Source of the DNA: Devosia submarina
GTDB taxonomy: Bacteria; Pseudomonadota; Alphaproteobacteria; Rhizobiales; Devosiaceae
DNA length: 64,000 nucleotides
Assembly: GCF_003056345.1 (NCBI RefSeq)
Contig: NZ_PYWB01000003.1
Span: forward strand, 1-64,000
Reading direction: 5' to 3'
A program made the position numbers and the translations under genes. Below the pieces are notes generated by a model. It saw only the letters and a program-made list of their open reading frames with translations, was not told where the DNA came from and ran no database searches. Below, piece by piece: positions 17,618 to 26,712 of the stretch. How positions within the stretch are numbered: the first letter of the stretch is position 1; each line of letters begins with the position of its first letter.

Positions 17618-18046
17618 ATGACCAGCGCGATGAAACCGCTTCTTACCGAAAGAACCCACGCCATCCTGATCGGATTGGTTCGCCAGGGAGGCCGTCATAC
17701 GGCGACCTACCTTCAGCAATTGCATGACAAATTGCAGAAGGCCGTCGTGGTGCCGTCGGACGCTATCGACCCGGATGTAGTGACCCTTGGCAGCTCGGTT
17801 CGCTACAGGGTCAACAAGGGCGGCGCCATGGAGCACAACGTGGCCCTTTATTCCAAGAACGATCAGGAGCACCAGACGCTCTCCATCAAGAGCGTGCGAG
17901 GATTGGCGCTGCTGGGCATGCGTGAGGGTGACGCTTTCACCGCCTGGCAATCTCCCGACAGATGCGAGGACATCGAGATCGAAATGATCATGATGCAGCC
18001 AGAAGCGGATGGTGAACTGCTGCGGGTTCAGGCATTGCGCAAATAA
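17618..18046 (+). CDS. Rnk-like protein with GreA/GreB C-terminal domain (second copy)
   Basis: A 142-residue paralogue of the preceding gene. It shows VVPSDAIDPDVVTLGSSVRY, SIKSVRGLALLGMREGDAFT, and a helical N-terminus (RTHAILIGLVRQGG). The DVVTLGS core is shared with the first copy. I choose the ATG at 17618 because the frame upstream of it (17465 onward) has no family features. The function is inferred to be binding at the RNA polymerase secondary channel. The tandem pair probably arose by duplication and diverged strongly. Confidence 0.72.
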   Translation: MTSAMKPLLTERTHAILIGLVRQGGRHTATYLQQLHDKLQKAVVVPSDAIDPDVVTLGSSVRYRVNKGGAMEHNVALYSKNDQEHQTLSIKSVRGLALLGMREGDAFTAWQSPDRCEDIEIEMIMMQPEADGELLRVQALRK

Positions 18047-18081
18047 ACATCCATCCGCCCTATTGCGAGGGGATGGTCGCC

Positions 18082-18774
18082 TTACGCCTTGTTGTTGGAA
18101 ACAGGCTTGCGCGCCAACCAGATAACGTGGCGGGAACCCCGCGCCTTGCGGTGGGCCCGTACACGCTCCTCCTCAACCTTGAACCCGGCACGCTCGAGCC
18201 GCTGCGTAAAGGCGCGGTCAGGCGCTGACGCCCAAACAGCCAACACACCGCCGGGCCGCAAGGCAGCCTTGGCAGTCGCAAGCCCCGCAATGCTGTAGAG
18301 CGCGTCATTGGTTTCTACGGTCAGCCCATCGGGGCCGTTGTCCACATCCAGCAGGATCGCGTCGTAAACGCCTTTGGCTGATCGGATCACATTGCGAACG
18401 TCGTTGATCTTGATATCAACACGCCGATCCTCAAGGCATCCGTCAAAGATCGCCGCCATGGGCCCCTTGGCCCAGGCAAGCACCGCCGGCATCAATTCAG
18501 CCACGGTGATCTTTGCCGTCGCGGGCAACTCGGCCAGGGCTGCGCGCAGCGTGAACCCCATGCCCAGGCCGCCAATCAGCATATGCGCACGAGGACGATC
18601 GCTGATCCGCGCCCAGGCGAGGCTTGCCATTGCCTCTTCCGAACCGCTAAGCCGGCTGTTCATGAGGGCGATAGTGCCCAGCATGATCGAGAACTCATCC
18701 GCGCGCTGGATCAGGCGAATATCCCCGCGCCCATCAGGCAGCGGAACGGTGTCGATCAGGACCCAAGGATTCAC
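18082..18774 (-). CDS. Spermidine synthase-like methyltransferase-fold protein
   Basis: A Rossmann-fold protein of about 230 residues related to spermidine/spermine synthase. SIMLGTIALMNSRLSGSEEA is typical of a subgroup of short bacterial homologues. The nucleotide-binding glycine motif IGGLGMGFT and the acidic strand ILLDVDNGPDGLT follow. It lacks the full polyamine-site signature I would expect in a true SpeE, so the substrate is uncertain. The GTG at 18774 gives the family N-terminus NPWVLIDTVPLPDG; a TTG at 18798 would add eight residues. Confidence 0.75.
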   Translation of the reverse strand: MNPWVLIDTVPLPDGRGDIRLIQRADEFSIMLGTIALMNSRLSGSEEAMASLAWARISDRPRAHMLIGGLGMGFTLRAALAELPATAKITVAELMPAVLAWAKGPMAAIFDGCLEDRRVDIKINDVRNVIRSAKGVYDAILLDVDNGPDGLTVETNDALYSIAGLATAKAALRPGGVLAVWASAPDRAFTQRLERAGFKVEEERVRAHRKARGSRHVIWLARKPVSNNKA

Positions 18775-18891
18775 GGCAAAGCTTTCATGCAAGAACAAGC
18801 CGCTTCCATAGCATCATGGCCATGTTCTCGCACGTCCTTACGACCCAGGCATTGCAACACTGCCTGAGCCAGGCAGCCGCCCTGCCTTCGC

Positions 18892-19683
18892 CTAGTTTCC
18901 TACCGCTTCAGCTCCCGCCTCGTGCACGGATGGCAATTTTGCGCCAGTCATGAAGGCCACCGCATCCGACATCGTATAGTCCTTGGGGTCGATGACACAG
19001 AGGCGCTGCCCGAGACGGTGCACATGGATACGGTCAGCCACTTCAAACACGTGGGGCATGTTGTGGCTGATCAGGATAATGGGAATGCCACGGGCTCGTA
19101 CATCCTGGATCAGCTCCAGTACGCGGCGGGATTCCTTCACCCCCAGTGCCGCCGTCGGCTCGTCTAGAATAATGACCCGGCTGCCAAAGGCCGCAGCACG
19201 CGCGACGGCAACACCCTGGCGCTGACCGCCGGATAGCGTTTCCACGGCCTGGTTGATGTTCTGGATCGTCATCAATCCCAACTCGCTGAGCTTCTGGCGG
19301 GCAATGCGCTCCATTTCCGCCCGATCGAGCTGGCGCAACACTTTGCCCATGAAGCCAGGCTTGCGCAACTCGCGCCCCATGAACATGTTGTCGGCGATTG
19401 AAAGAGCGGGAGACATAGCCAATGTCTGGTAGACCGTCTCCACCCCGGCATTGCGTGCGTCAATGGGGGAGGAAAAGCTCACCTTCTTGCCATCAAGGAA
19501 GATGTCGCCACTGTCGGGCCGGATGGCGCCCGAGAGCGCCTTGATCAGCGACGACTTGCCGGCACCATTGTCACCGATAACGGCAAGGATCTCGCCCGGC
19601 ATAAGGTCGAAGTCGCAATTGTTGAGCGCGGTAACTTTGCCATAGCGCTTGTTGAGGCCACGGGCGGAAAGAATGGGTTCCAT
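18892..19683 (-). CDS. frcA: Fructose-type sugar ABC transporter ATP-binding protein
   Basis: A 263-residue single-cassette ATPase of the carbohydrate CUT2 family. Walker A is GDNGAGKSS, the signature is LSGGQRQGVAVARA, and Walker B is VIILDEPTAAL. A single cassette rather than the RbsA-type double one is characteristic of FrcA. The ATG at 19681-19683 overlaps the TGA of the permease gene; an upstream extension of the frame has no family match. It is the last gene of the frcB-frcC-frcA operon; no frcK-type kinase gene follows. Confidence 0.88.
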   Translation of the reverse strand: MEPILSARGLNKRYGKVTALNNCDFDLMPGEILAVIGDNGAGKSSLIKALSGAIRPDSGDIFLDGKKVSFSSPIDARNAGVETVYQTLAMSPALSIADNMFMGRELRKPGFMGKVLRQLDRAEMERIARQKLSELGLMTIQNINQAVETLSGGQRQGVAVARAAAFGSRVIILDEPTAALGVKESRRVLELIQDVRARGIPIILISHNMPHVFEVADRIHVHRLGQRLCVIDPKDYTMSDAVAFMTGAKLPSVHEAGAEAVGN

Positions 19684-20747
19684 CAGGCAGACACCTTTCT
19701 GATCCACTGGTCGATCGCCACGGCCCCGATGATCAGCGCCCCGATAAGCAGGTAGGTCCATTGCGCGTCGGCACCGAGCAGTCGAAGCCCAAGCGAGAAG
19801 ACGCCAACGATCAGCGCGCCGAAGAACATGCCAAGGATCGATCCACGGCCACCAAAGAGCGAGATGCCGCCGATCACCACTGCGGTAATGGATTCAATAT
19901 TGGCCGACTGCCCGGAGGTGGGGGACACCGAGCCGATGCGCCCGATCAGCACCCAGCCGGCGAACGCGCAGATCAGGCCCGAAAGCATGTAGACCGAAAT
20001 GAGGATGTGCTTGGTGTTAACGCCCGAAAGCTCTGCCGCAACCGGGTCGTCGCCCACTGCATAGACATGGCGACCCCAGGCGGTATGCCGCAGCACATAG
20101 GCGAGGAACACCACAAGGACGATGAAGAAGATGACGCCATAGGTGAAGACGGCCCCGGCAAAAGAGAACGAGTGCCCAAAGAACTGCAGCAGCGGCGCCT
20201 GGCTTTCGATTTCCTGGGCACGAATGGTCTCGTTGCCGGAATAAAGAAAGTTCGTCGCCAGCGCGATCTGCCATATGCCCAGCGTCACGATAAACGGGGG
20301 CAGCTTCACCCGCGCGATCAGCCAGCCATTGATGAAGCCGATAAAGGTGCCCACCGCCAGCCCGCAGGCTATGGCTACAGCAGGTGGCATGCCGAGCCTG
20401 AACGTGAATTGCCCCATCACCACCGAGCTCAGCACCATGATTGCGCCCACCGAAAGATCGATGCCCGCAGTGAGAATGACCAGCGATTGCGCGGCTCCCA
20501 CAATGCCCACAATGGCAACTTGCTGCAGGATCAGCGTAAGGGCAAAGCTCGAAAAGAACTTCGTCCCCAACAGCGCCCCGAACACGGCAATCGACATCAT
20601 CAGGACGATCAGCGGCACCAATGCTGGATTGGAGTGGAGCGCATGCTGTAACCGCGACAACAGCGTCACTTGATGCTCAAAACTGGCAACGGCTTCGGTG
20701 CGTTGAACAAGGCCCTCGTCGACCTCGGCTTGGTTTGTCATGGGCAT
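19683..20747 (-). CDS. frcC: Fructose-type sugar ABC transporter permease
   Basis: A 354-residue CUT2 permease with a longer cytosolic N-terminus (about 45 residues) and about 8-10 membrane segments. Hallmarks are [40 protein letters not shown] and SITAVVIGGISLFGGRGSIL. It forms the channel of the FrcB/FrcA importer. The start lies 71 bp from the frcB stop, with a strong hairpin between them. Confidence 0.88.
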   Translation of the reverse strand: MPMTNQAEVDEGLVQRTEAVASFEHQVTLLSRLQHALHSNPALVPLIVLMMSIAVFGALLGTKFFSSFALTLILQQVAIVGIVGAAQSLVILTAGIDLSVGAIMVLSSVVMGQFTFRLGMPPAVAIACGLAVGTFIGFINGWLIARVKLPPFIVTLGIWQIALATNFLYSGNETIRAQEIESQAPLLQFFGHSFSFAGAVFTYGVIFFIVLVVFLAYVLRHTAWGRHVYAVGDDPVAAELSGVNTKHILISVYMLSGLICAFAGWVLIGRIGSVSPTSGQSANIESITAVVIGGISLFGGRGSILGMFFGALIVGVFSLGLRLLGADAQWTYLLIGALIIGAVAIDQWIRKVSA

Positions 20748-20767
20748 CCCTCCCCCATTTCCTAGAT

Positions 20768-20800
20768 AAAGCAGGGGCGGTAAGTGCCCGCCCCTGCTTT
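20768..20800 (-). promoter_or_regulatory. Intercistronic hairpin between frcB and frcC
   Basis: A perfect 13-bp inverted repeat: AAAGCAGGGGCGG (20768-20780) and CCGCCCCTGCTTT (20788-20800), loop 7 nt. In the minus-strand transcript it follows the frcB stop and precedes frcC, with no U-tract after it. This placement is typical of 3' stabilising or partial-termination hairpins that raise the ratio of binding protein to permease. Confidence 0.7.
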
Positions 20801-20818
20801 GTTTTCGTCAGATCGCTC

Positions 20819-21835
20819 TTAGCCCCAGCAGAGTTCCTCGCCTTCCGCTGTGTCGATCGATTCAACGCCATCCACGGGCTCATCGGTCACCAGCGTCACG
20901 CCGGTGTCGAAGAAGTCCTTGCCTTCGGTGGGAGTGGGCTTGGTGCCTGTATCGGCCCACGCCTTGATGGCTTCAACGCCAAGTGCCGCCATCTGCAGCG
21001 GATATTGCTGCGAGGTTGCGCCGATGACGCCATCGCGCACATTGGCGACGCCCGGGCAGCCACCATCCACCGACACGATCAGCACGTCATTCTCGCGGCC
21101 AAAGGACTTGAGCGCTTCATAGGCCCCGGCAGCGGCAGGCTCATTGATGGTGTGAACCACGTTGATCGAGGGGTCTTTGGTTAGAAGGTTCTCCATAGCC
21201 TTGCGGCCGCCCTCTTCATTGCCGGCCGTCACGTCCTGGCCAACAATGCGCGGGTCGCTTTCATCACCCCATTTGTTGGGATCACCTAGATCGATGCCGA
21301 AGCCCTGCAGGAAACCCTGGTTGCGCAGCACGTCCACGGTCGGCTGGTTGATGCCAAGATTGAGAAGGGCGATCTTGGCATTGGCCGCTTCCGCACCCAG
21401 CTTGCCGGCAGCCCACTTGCCGATCAGTTCGCCAGCCAGGAAATTGTCGGTGGCAAAGGTAGCGTCGGCGGCATCGGTCGGTGTCAGCGGTGTATCGAGC
21501 GCGATCACCAGAAGACCGGCGTCGCGCGCCTGCTGCACCGATTGCACAATAGCCGAAGTGTCTGAAGCCGTGATCAGGATACCCTTGGCGCCATCGGCGA
21601 TGCAGGTTTCAACGGCCGCCACTTGCGTTTCATGGTCGCCATCGATCTTGCCGGCATAGGATTTGAGCGTGATGCCCAATTCTGCAGCCTTGGCTTCGGC
21701 GCCTTCCTTCATCTTGACGAAGAAGGGGTTGGTGTCTGTCTTGGTGATGAGGCAGGCGGTAATCGCCTCTTGTGCCATGGCCGGAGCCGACAGGACACCA
21801 AGGCACAATGCAGTGCTGAGAAGCAGCTTTTTCAT
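20819..21835 (-). CDS. frcB: Fructose-type sugar ABC transporter substrate-binding protein
   Basis: A 338-residue periplasmic protein with signal peptide [20 protein letters not shown]. The mature part starts [18 protein letters not shown], a FrcB hallmark. Other conserved stretches are [40 protein letters not shown] and [15 protein letters not shown]. In Sinorhizobium the orthologous protein binds fructose, ribose and mannose. It is the first gene of its operon, divergent from a ROK regulator. Confidence 0.9.
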   Translation of the reverse strand: MKKLLLSTALCLGVLSAPAMAQEAITACLITKTDTNPFFVKMKEGAEAKAAELGITLKSYAGKIDGDHETQVAAVETCIADGAKGILITASDTSAIVQSVQQARDAGLLVIALDTPLTPTDAADATFATDNFLAGELIGKWAAGKLGAEAANAKIALLNLGINQPTVDVLRNQGFLQGFGIDLGDPNKWGDESDPRIVGQDVTAGNEEGGRKAMENLLTKDPSINVVHTINEPAAAGAYEALKSFGRENDVLIVSVDGGCPGVANVRDGVIGATSQQYPLQMAALGVEAIKAWADTGTKPTPTEGKDFFDTGVTLVTDEPVDGVESIDTAEGEELCWG

Positions 21836-21903
21836 TTTCTCTCCCTCGTCTGGGCAGGTCGGGCTCCTCCCCTTCCTGCTGACGTTCGTTGATTAGACTG
21901 CGA

Positions 21904-21960
21904 TATCGTGTCCAGTTCAACAGCCCGCGTCAATATATAAATCTAGTTTATTTATTTATC
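21904..21960. promoter_or_regulatory. AT-rich divergent control region of frcB and the ROK gene
   Basis: The 135 bp between frcB and the ROK gene contains a strikingly AT-rich tract in a GC-rich window (ATATATAAATCTAGTTTATT at about 21933-21952). In it, TAAA-N5-TTTA (21938-21950) forms an inverted repeat. ROK repressors of the NagC/Mlc type bind AT-rich operators of this general kind. I infer an operator shared by both genes; the assignment is by position only. Confidence 0.45.
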
Positions 21961-21970
21961 AGCCGGCGGT

Positions 21971-23206
21971 ATGTTCCTCACGGGTCAATCCCTTGATCAA
22001 GGTGCTGCTATATCTTCTCCGATTATCCGCAGCCTCAGCAGTGGCGTAAATCAAAGCGGTGTGCGCGATCACAACGAGCGCCTCTTATTGACCTTGTTGC
22101 AGCGCAACGGGCCCACTCCGGGCAGCGACCTGGCGCGCCTGGCAAATCTTTCCCCCCAAACCGTTTCGATCATTTTGCGTGAGATGGAAGCAGAGGGCCT
22201 GCTTTCGCGCGGCATGCCGATCAAGGGCAAGGTCGGCAAGCCGTCAATTCCCATGCGCCTCGCGGAAAACGGGGTGCTATCCTTCGGCTACAAAATTGGG
22301 CGGCGCAGCGCCGTCCTGCTTCTGAGCGATTTTTGCGGCAATGTTCGCCACCAACTGCAGCTTGGCTACAAATACCCCCTGCCCGCGCCTATTTTTCAGT
22401 TCCTTCAGAACGGTATTGCCGAGATCATCGCCCGCTGCAGCCCTGTCGAGCGCGAACGCATTTGCGGCATCGGCATCGCCTCTCCTTTTGAGCTCTGGAA
22501 GTGGAACGAGTTGGTCGATGCTCCGGCCAAGGAATTTGCCGCCTGGAAAGACGTTGATTTCTTTGCTGAGATCGCCCGCTTTTCCGAGCTTCCCGTGAGC
22601 CTTGTGAATGACGCGACCGCTGGCTGCCAGGCAGAGCACATCTATGGTCGTGGCAAGGAATTTCGCGACTACGCCTATTTCTTTATCGGCGCGTTCATCG
22701 GCGGCGGTGTTGTCCTCAATCACTCCGTCTACCAGGGCCACCAGGGCAATGCCGGAGCGCTGGGTTCCATGCGCAGTTTTGGCCCGCACGGCGAAAGCCA
22801 GCAGCTGATCGACACGGCATCGATCCACCTGCTGGAGACACGCCTTGCCGAACACGGCATGGACCCGCAACAGCTTTATGCAGAGCCCCAGGATTGGAGC
22901 CACATCGGGCGTTTCGTTGATCCATGGCTGGGTCAAACCGCTCAGGAGCTCGCCAAGGCAAGCCTATCAGTCTGCGCGGTGATCGACTTCGAGGCCATCC
23001 TGATCGATGGCGCATTTCCAGACCCGATCAAGCAGGCGCTGGTCGAGCGAACGCGCCGCTACCTCGTCAACCAGGACATGCGCGGCTTGATCGCACCGCG
23101 CATCGAAGCCGGCACCATTGGGGCCAATGCGCGCGCCTTGGGCGCTGCCGCCAGCCCCTTTTTTGACCGCTACTTCATGAACGGCAATCTTCGGCTTTCG
23201 GCATAG
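21971..23206 (+). CDS. ROK-family transcriptional regulator of the frc operon
   Basis: A 411-residue ROK repressor. An N-terminal winged helix-turn-helix (RDHNERLLLTLLQRNGPTPG, then LARLANLSPQTVSIILREME) is followed by a ROK domain. The sugar/ATP-like part shows VNDATAGCQAEHIYG and GAFIGGGVVLNHSVYQG. The canonical ROK zinc Cys cluster is not obvious, which is common in regulator-type members. It is transcribed away from frcB and is the likely sugar-responsive repressor of that operon (FrcR-like). Confidence 0.82.
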   Translation: MFLTGQSLDQGAAISSPIIRSLSSGVNQSGVRDHNERLLLTLLQRNGPTPGSDLARLANLSPQTVSIILREMEAEGLLSRGMPIKGKVGKPSIPMRLAENGVLSFGYKIGRRSAVLLLSDFCGNVRHQLQLGYKYPLPAPIFQFLQNGIAEIIARCSPVERERICGIGIASPFELWKWNELVDAPAKEFAAWKDVDFFAEIARFSELPVSLVNDATAGCQAEHIYGRGKEFRDYAYFFIGAFIGGGVVLNHSVYQGHQGNAGALGSMRSFGPHGESQQLIDTASIHLLETRLAEHGMDPQQLYAEPQDWSHIGRFVDPWLGQTAQELAKASLSVCAVIDFEAILIDGAFPDPIKQALVERTRRYLVNQDMRGLIAPRIEAGTIGANARALGAAASPFFDRYFMNGNLRLSA

Positions 23207-23214
23207 CTCAAAAA

Positions 23215-23238
23215 CGGCGGCCCCATCAGGGACCGCCG
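23215..23238. terminator. Hairpin between convergent ROK and SBP genes
   Basis: CGGCGGCCCC (23215-23224) and GGGACCGCCG (23229-23238) form a 10-bp stem with one mismatch and a 4-nt loop. It is preceded by AAAA on the plus strand, which gives a short U-run for the minus-strand transcript. It sits in the 46 bp between two convergent genes, fitting a bidirectional terminator. Confidence 0.55.
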
Positions 23239-23252
23239 CGGGATGCAAGAAC

Positions 23253-24839
23253 CTAGTTCTTGGTCACAAGGCGATAGTAGACGAAGTCCGAATTGGACCC
23301 GTTCACATAGCCTTCCACATTGTTGGCCATGGCGATCTGCAGGGCCGCCTGGAACATGATGACGATGGGGCTGTCCGCCTGAACTTTCTTTTGCAACTCG
23401 ACATACATCTCGTTGCGCACGTTCTGGTCAGCCTCGGCAAGCGCTGCGTTGACTTGCTCGTTCATCTCCGCCGGCACTTCCCACGCATTCCGCCAGGTGG
23501 TGGTCGCCGTGTAATTGTCATCGGAATTATCCGAGTTGTAGGCAAACGCCTTGGCATTGGAGTGCGGGTCCATGAAGTCCGGCCCCCAATAAAGCAGCAT
23601 GGCCTGGTGGGTGCGCTCGCGATATTTGGTGATCACCTGGGCGCCCGTGCCGGGCAGGATTTCGAAATCGATGCCGGCTTCGGAGAACCCGGCCTGCAGC
23701 GATTGCGCAATATCGGTGAACGGGGCCGAATTGATCACGTCGAGCGTGACATTGATCGGCGTTTCCACGCCGGCGTCAGCCAGGATCTGCTTGGCCTTTT
23801 CCACATCATAGGTGAAGGGCGTTTCGTCATAGGAGCCGGGGAAGCCCTTGGGCCAGAAAGCCTGGTGCTTTTCCATCTGGCCCTTGAGGAAGCTCTGCGT
23901 CATGCCGTCATAGTCGACGAGATAGCGCGCCGCCTCCCAGACAGCCGGGTCGGTCAGCTCTTCGGTCTTCTGGTTGAACGAAAGGAAGTGAACGGCCGCC
24001 TGCGGATAGGTCTCGACCTTGACGTTTTCCCCCAGGCCACCGATCTGGTCCGGCGTCAGATTCTTGGCAAGATCGACGTCGCCTGAGCTCAGGAGCAGCT
24101 GCTGGGTGGCCGCTTCCGCCACATGGCGGATCAGCACCTGCTTCATTGCAGGAGCGCCGTTCCAGTAGTTCTCGTTGGCCGAAAGGCGAACCATTTCCGC
24201 AGGACGATAATCGGTCAGCGTATAGGGACCCGAGCCTGCCGAATTGGTGTTGAGCCAGGCATTGCCCATGTCGCCATCGACTTCGTTCTGCATCACCAGA
24301 ACTTCGTCAACAATCGCGCCAGGACGCGCCGCCAGGACGTTCAAAACAAACGCCGAAGCAAAATCGCCGGTCCACTTGACCGTGACCGTGTTGCCCTCGA
24401 CGGTCACCATCTCGTCGATATTTTCAGCCGTCCAGCCGAGCTGGGTCAGGATAAAGGCCGGTGTCAAATTCAGCGTCACCACCCGCTTGAACGAGAACAG
24501 GACGTCCTCGGCACGCACCGGATTGCCCGAGGCAAAGGTCGCCCCCTCGCGCATGGTGAAGGTCAGCGACTTGGCAGCTTCGTCAGCGGTCCACTCGCTG
24601 GCAAGGCCAGGCGCCAGGACCGTGGTGTCCGCGGCATCGTACTGCACCAGCTTGTCATAAAGATTGGCGTTGATCTCGCCGGCCGAGAATTCATAGGCCT
24701 GCGCGGGATCGAGCGCGACGATGTCGTCGATGTTCTGGGCGATCACCAGTGCATCGGCCGGGGTTGCGGCATAAACGGCGCCTGCTGCCAGCGGCAGGGA
24801 CAGCGCGGATGCCAGAAGGGCAGCGCGGAAGAGCTTCAT
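23253..24839 (-). CDS. Peptide/nickel-type ABC transporter substrate-binding protein
   Basis: A 528-residue SBP of the oligopeptide/dipeptide family (SBP_bac_5). The signal peptide is KLFRAALLASALSLPLAAGA with AVYA before the mature part. Family hallmarks include YDKLVQYD, LASEWTADEAAKSLTFTMRE and GSGPYTLTDYRP. The ligand is unknown; this family covers peptides, amino-acid derivatives, opines and metals. The ATG at 24837-24839 overlaps the stop of the XRE-cupin regulator gene. The cognate permeases and ATPases are on the opposite strand from 25639. Confidence 0.87.
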   Translation of the reverse strand: MKLFRAALLASALSLPLAAGAVYAATPADALVIAQNIDDIVALDPAQAYEFSAGEINANLYDKLVQYDAADTTVLAPGLASEWTADEAAKSLTFTMREGATFASGNPVRAEDVLFSFKRVVTLNLTPAFILTQLGWTAENIDEMVTVEGNTVTVKWTGDFASAFVLNVLAARPGAIVDEVLVMQNEVDGDMGNAWLNTNSAGSGPYTLTDYRPAEMVRLSANENYWNGAPAMKQVLIRHVAEAATQQLLLSSGDVDLAKNLTPDQIGGLGENVKVETYPQAAVHFLSFNQKTEELTDPAVWEAARYLVDYDGMTQSFLKGQMEKHQAFWPKGFPGSYDETPFTYDVEKAKQILADAGVETPINVTLDVINSAPFTDIAQSLQAGFSEAGIDFEILPGTGAQVITKYRERTHQAMLLYWGPDFMDPHSNAKAFAYNSDNSDDNYTATTTWRNAWEVPAEMNEQVNAALAEADQNVRNEMYVELQKKVQADSPIVIMFQAALQIAMANNVEGYVNGSNSDFVYYRLVTKN

Positions 24840-25504
24840 GGGCGTTTCTCCTTTGGATTGACTTTTTTTCGGACCGGCTTGTCGGCGCCGGTTTTGGGTT
24901 TGCCGAAAGCGGGCTGCGGCCGCGCCGTCGAGCGAAAAAGCGCCAGCGTGCCCGTCCACAACAGGCGCGCTGGCTGGTCGGTATGATTGGACCAGGAATG
25001 GGGACGATTACCGCGGAAATGGAGGCTATCGCCTGCCTCCATCACCATTTCCTCGCCATCAAGCCGCTGCGTGATGGCGCCTTCCAGCACATAAAGGATT
25101 TCCTCGCCTTCATGCGCCACCGTTTCCGAGCGATAGCCTGGCGGCACGCTCATCACGAAACTTGAAAGCTGGCTGCCGGGGAACTCCGCGCCGAGCCGCT
25201 CATAAACGATGGAGGAGCCATCAAGCGAAAAGCGGTTGCGCTCCCCTGCCCGCGTTAAGGCATTATGCGTCGCCGGCGCTGCAACGAAATAATCAATGGA
25301 AACATCCAGCGCCCGCGCGATCTGGGCCAGCGTACCGAGCGACGGGGTTGCATGGTCGCGCTCCACCTGGCTCAAATAGCCCACCGACACCTGCGCCGCC
25401 TCGCCCAGCGCCACCAGCGTCAGCTGCTGCTGGCGGCGGCGTGCACGGATCAGCGCACCCACCTTGGGGTGCCCCGATTCCCGTTTCGCCAGCGCTTCCG
25501 CCAA
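24836..25504 (-). CDS. XRE-cupin transcriptional regulator
   Basis: About 222 residues. The N-terminal Xre helix-turn-helix (VGALIRARRRQQQLTLVALG, then QVSVGYLSQVERDHATPSL) is followed by a cupin ligand domain (SVPPGYRSETVAHEGEEILY, VLEGAITQRLDGEEM). A basic tail ends KPVRKKVNPKEKRP. This architecture is that of PuuR/SutR-type regulators of nitrogen-compound uptake. I choose a TTG at 25504 with GGAGG 5 nt upstream; TTG at 25519 and GTG at 25516 are alternatives. The TGA overlaps the ATG of the SBP gene, so both are translated together, an uncommon fusion of regulator and binding-protein expression. Confidence 0.83.
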   Translation of the reverse strand: MAEALAKRESGHPKVGALIRARRRQQQLTLVALGEAAQVSVGYLSQVERDHATPSLGTLAQIARALDVSIDYFVAAPATHNALTRAGERNRFSLDGSSIVYERLGAEFPGSQLSSFVMSVPPGYRSETVAHEGEEILYVLEGAITQRLDGEEMVMEAGDSLHFRGNRPHSWSNHTDQPARLLWTGTLALFRSTARPQPAFGKPKTGADKPVRKKVNPKEKRP

Positions 25505-25566
25505 GCCCGCCTCCACCAAAATTTTTTTGATATAAACAAAATCTTCTATATGGTGAAAGCGAAATA

Positions 25567-25606
25567 TGCAGCTTCTGCAACACGGCGATGAACTTGTTCA
25601 CCGTCG
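25567..25606. promoter_or_regulatory. Inverted repeats in the divergent promoter region (candidate operators)
   Basis: Two inverted repeats lie in the 134 bp between the regulator and the permease gene. TGCAG-CTT-CTGCA (25567-25579) is perfect. The second has arms CGGCGATGAAC (25583-25593) and GTTCACCGTCG (25596-25606), with 9 of 11 pairs and a perfect TGAAC-TT-GTTCA core. They are natural candidates for binding by the adjacent XRE-cupin protein. No regulator binding is proven. Confidence 0.5.
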
Positions 25607-25638
25607 CTAATGGCTTGTTCTAAAATGAGGATTTCTGT

Positions 25639-26712
25639 GTGGCGCTAGACCAGCAATCAGCACCCCTGGATGCAGCGCTGATCGCGCGCAACAAGCGTCT
25701 GCGCCGCCAGGCTTTCACCGTCGGCGGCTTCATCCTCACAGTTTTCCTCACCTTTTTGGGCCTTCTGGCCATCACCTTCTTTATTGGCCGCGTCATCCCC
25801 ATTGATCCGGTGCTTTCCGTGGTGGGCGATCGCGCTACCCAGGCCCAATACGACGCCGCCCGGATCGCCATGGGGCTCGACCGCCCGCTTTGGCAGCAAT
25901 TCATCTCCTATGTCGGCAATGTCCTGACCGGTGATCTTGGCCGCTCCGTCTCGACCGGCCGCGCCGTGGTCGACGATCTCAGCCGCTTCTTCCCCGCAAC
26001 CTTTGAAATGGCCACGCTTGGCATCCTAATCGGCATCGCCCTCGGCGTTCCCCTGGGCGTCACCGCCGCCGCGCGACAAGGCAGCTGGCTGGACCAGGCG
26101 ATCCGCGTCGTGGGCCTGCTCGGCTATTCCGTTCCCGCCTTCTGGCTCGGCCTTGTCGGCCTTGCCGTTTTCTATGCACGACTGCGCTGGGTTGGCGGCC
26201 CGGGCCGGCTCGACATTTTCTATGATGGCCTGGTGCAGCCCGTCACCGGCATGATCCTCATCGACAGCCTCATCCGTGGCGAGATCGACATCTTCTGGAA
26301 CGCCGTATCCCACATCATCCTGCCCGCCTCGGTGCTGGGCTTTTTCAGCCTCGCCTATATCGCCCGCATGACGCGCAGCTTCATGCTCGACCAGCTCAGC
26401 CAGGAATTCGTCACCACCGCCCGCGTCAAGGGCGTGCCCGAGCGCGTCGTTATCTGGCGCCACGCCTTCAAGCCCATCCGCGTGCCGCTGATCACCGTCG
26501 TCGGCCTGTCCTATGCGGGCCTGCTTGAAGGCTCGGTGATGATCGAGACCGTGTTCAGCTGGCCCGGCATCGGCAATTATCTCACGACCGCGCTCCTTAA
26601 TGCCGACATGAACGCCGTACTCGGCTCCACCCTGGTGATCGGCGCCGTCTTCATCGTCATCAACAAAGTGTCGGACGTGCTCTATCGCGTCCTCGATCCG
26701 AGGGCCCGCTGA
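25639..26712 (+). CDS. Peptide-type ABC transporter permease (DppB-like)
   Basis: A 357-residue inner-membrane permease starting at GTG. One N-terminal membrane segment is followed by the periplasmic loop and a five-segment core. Typical of Dpp[12 protein letters not shown] near the start, [19 protein letters not shown], and the EAA loop [20 protein letters not shown]. It pairs with the DppC-type permease, whose ATG overlaps its stop (TGATGA). The probable partner SBP is the divergent gene at 23253. Confidence 0.88.
   Translation: MALDQQSAPLDAALIARNKRLRRQAFTVGGFILTVFLTFLGLLAITFFIGRVIPIDPVLSVVGDRATQAQYDAARIAMGLDRPLWQQFISYVGNVLTGDLGRSVSTGRAVVDDLSRFFPATFEMATLGILIGIALGVPLGVTAAARQGSWLDQAIRVVGLLGYSVPAFWLGLVGLAVFYARLRWVGGPGRLDIFYDGLVQPVTGMILIDSLIRGEIDIFWNAVSHIILPASVLGFFSLAYIARMTRSFMLDQLSQEFVTTARVKGVPERVVIWRHAFKPIRVPLITVVGLSYAGLLEGSVMIETVFSWPGIGNYLTTALLNADMNAVLGSTLVIGAVFIVINKVSDVLYRVLDPRAR

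Noticed and set aside
19761..20651. 296-codon plus-strand open frame opposite frcC
   Set aside because: It is antisense to the permease and rich in charged shadow residues; no family features.
23215..23238. Counting this hairpin among the SBP intercistronic hairpins
   Set aside because: It lies between two convergent genes, so it is better explained as a terminator.
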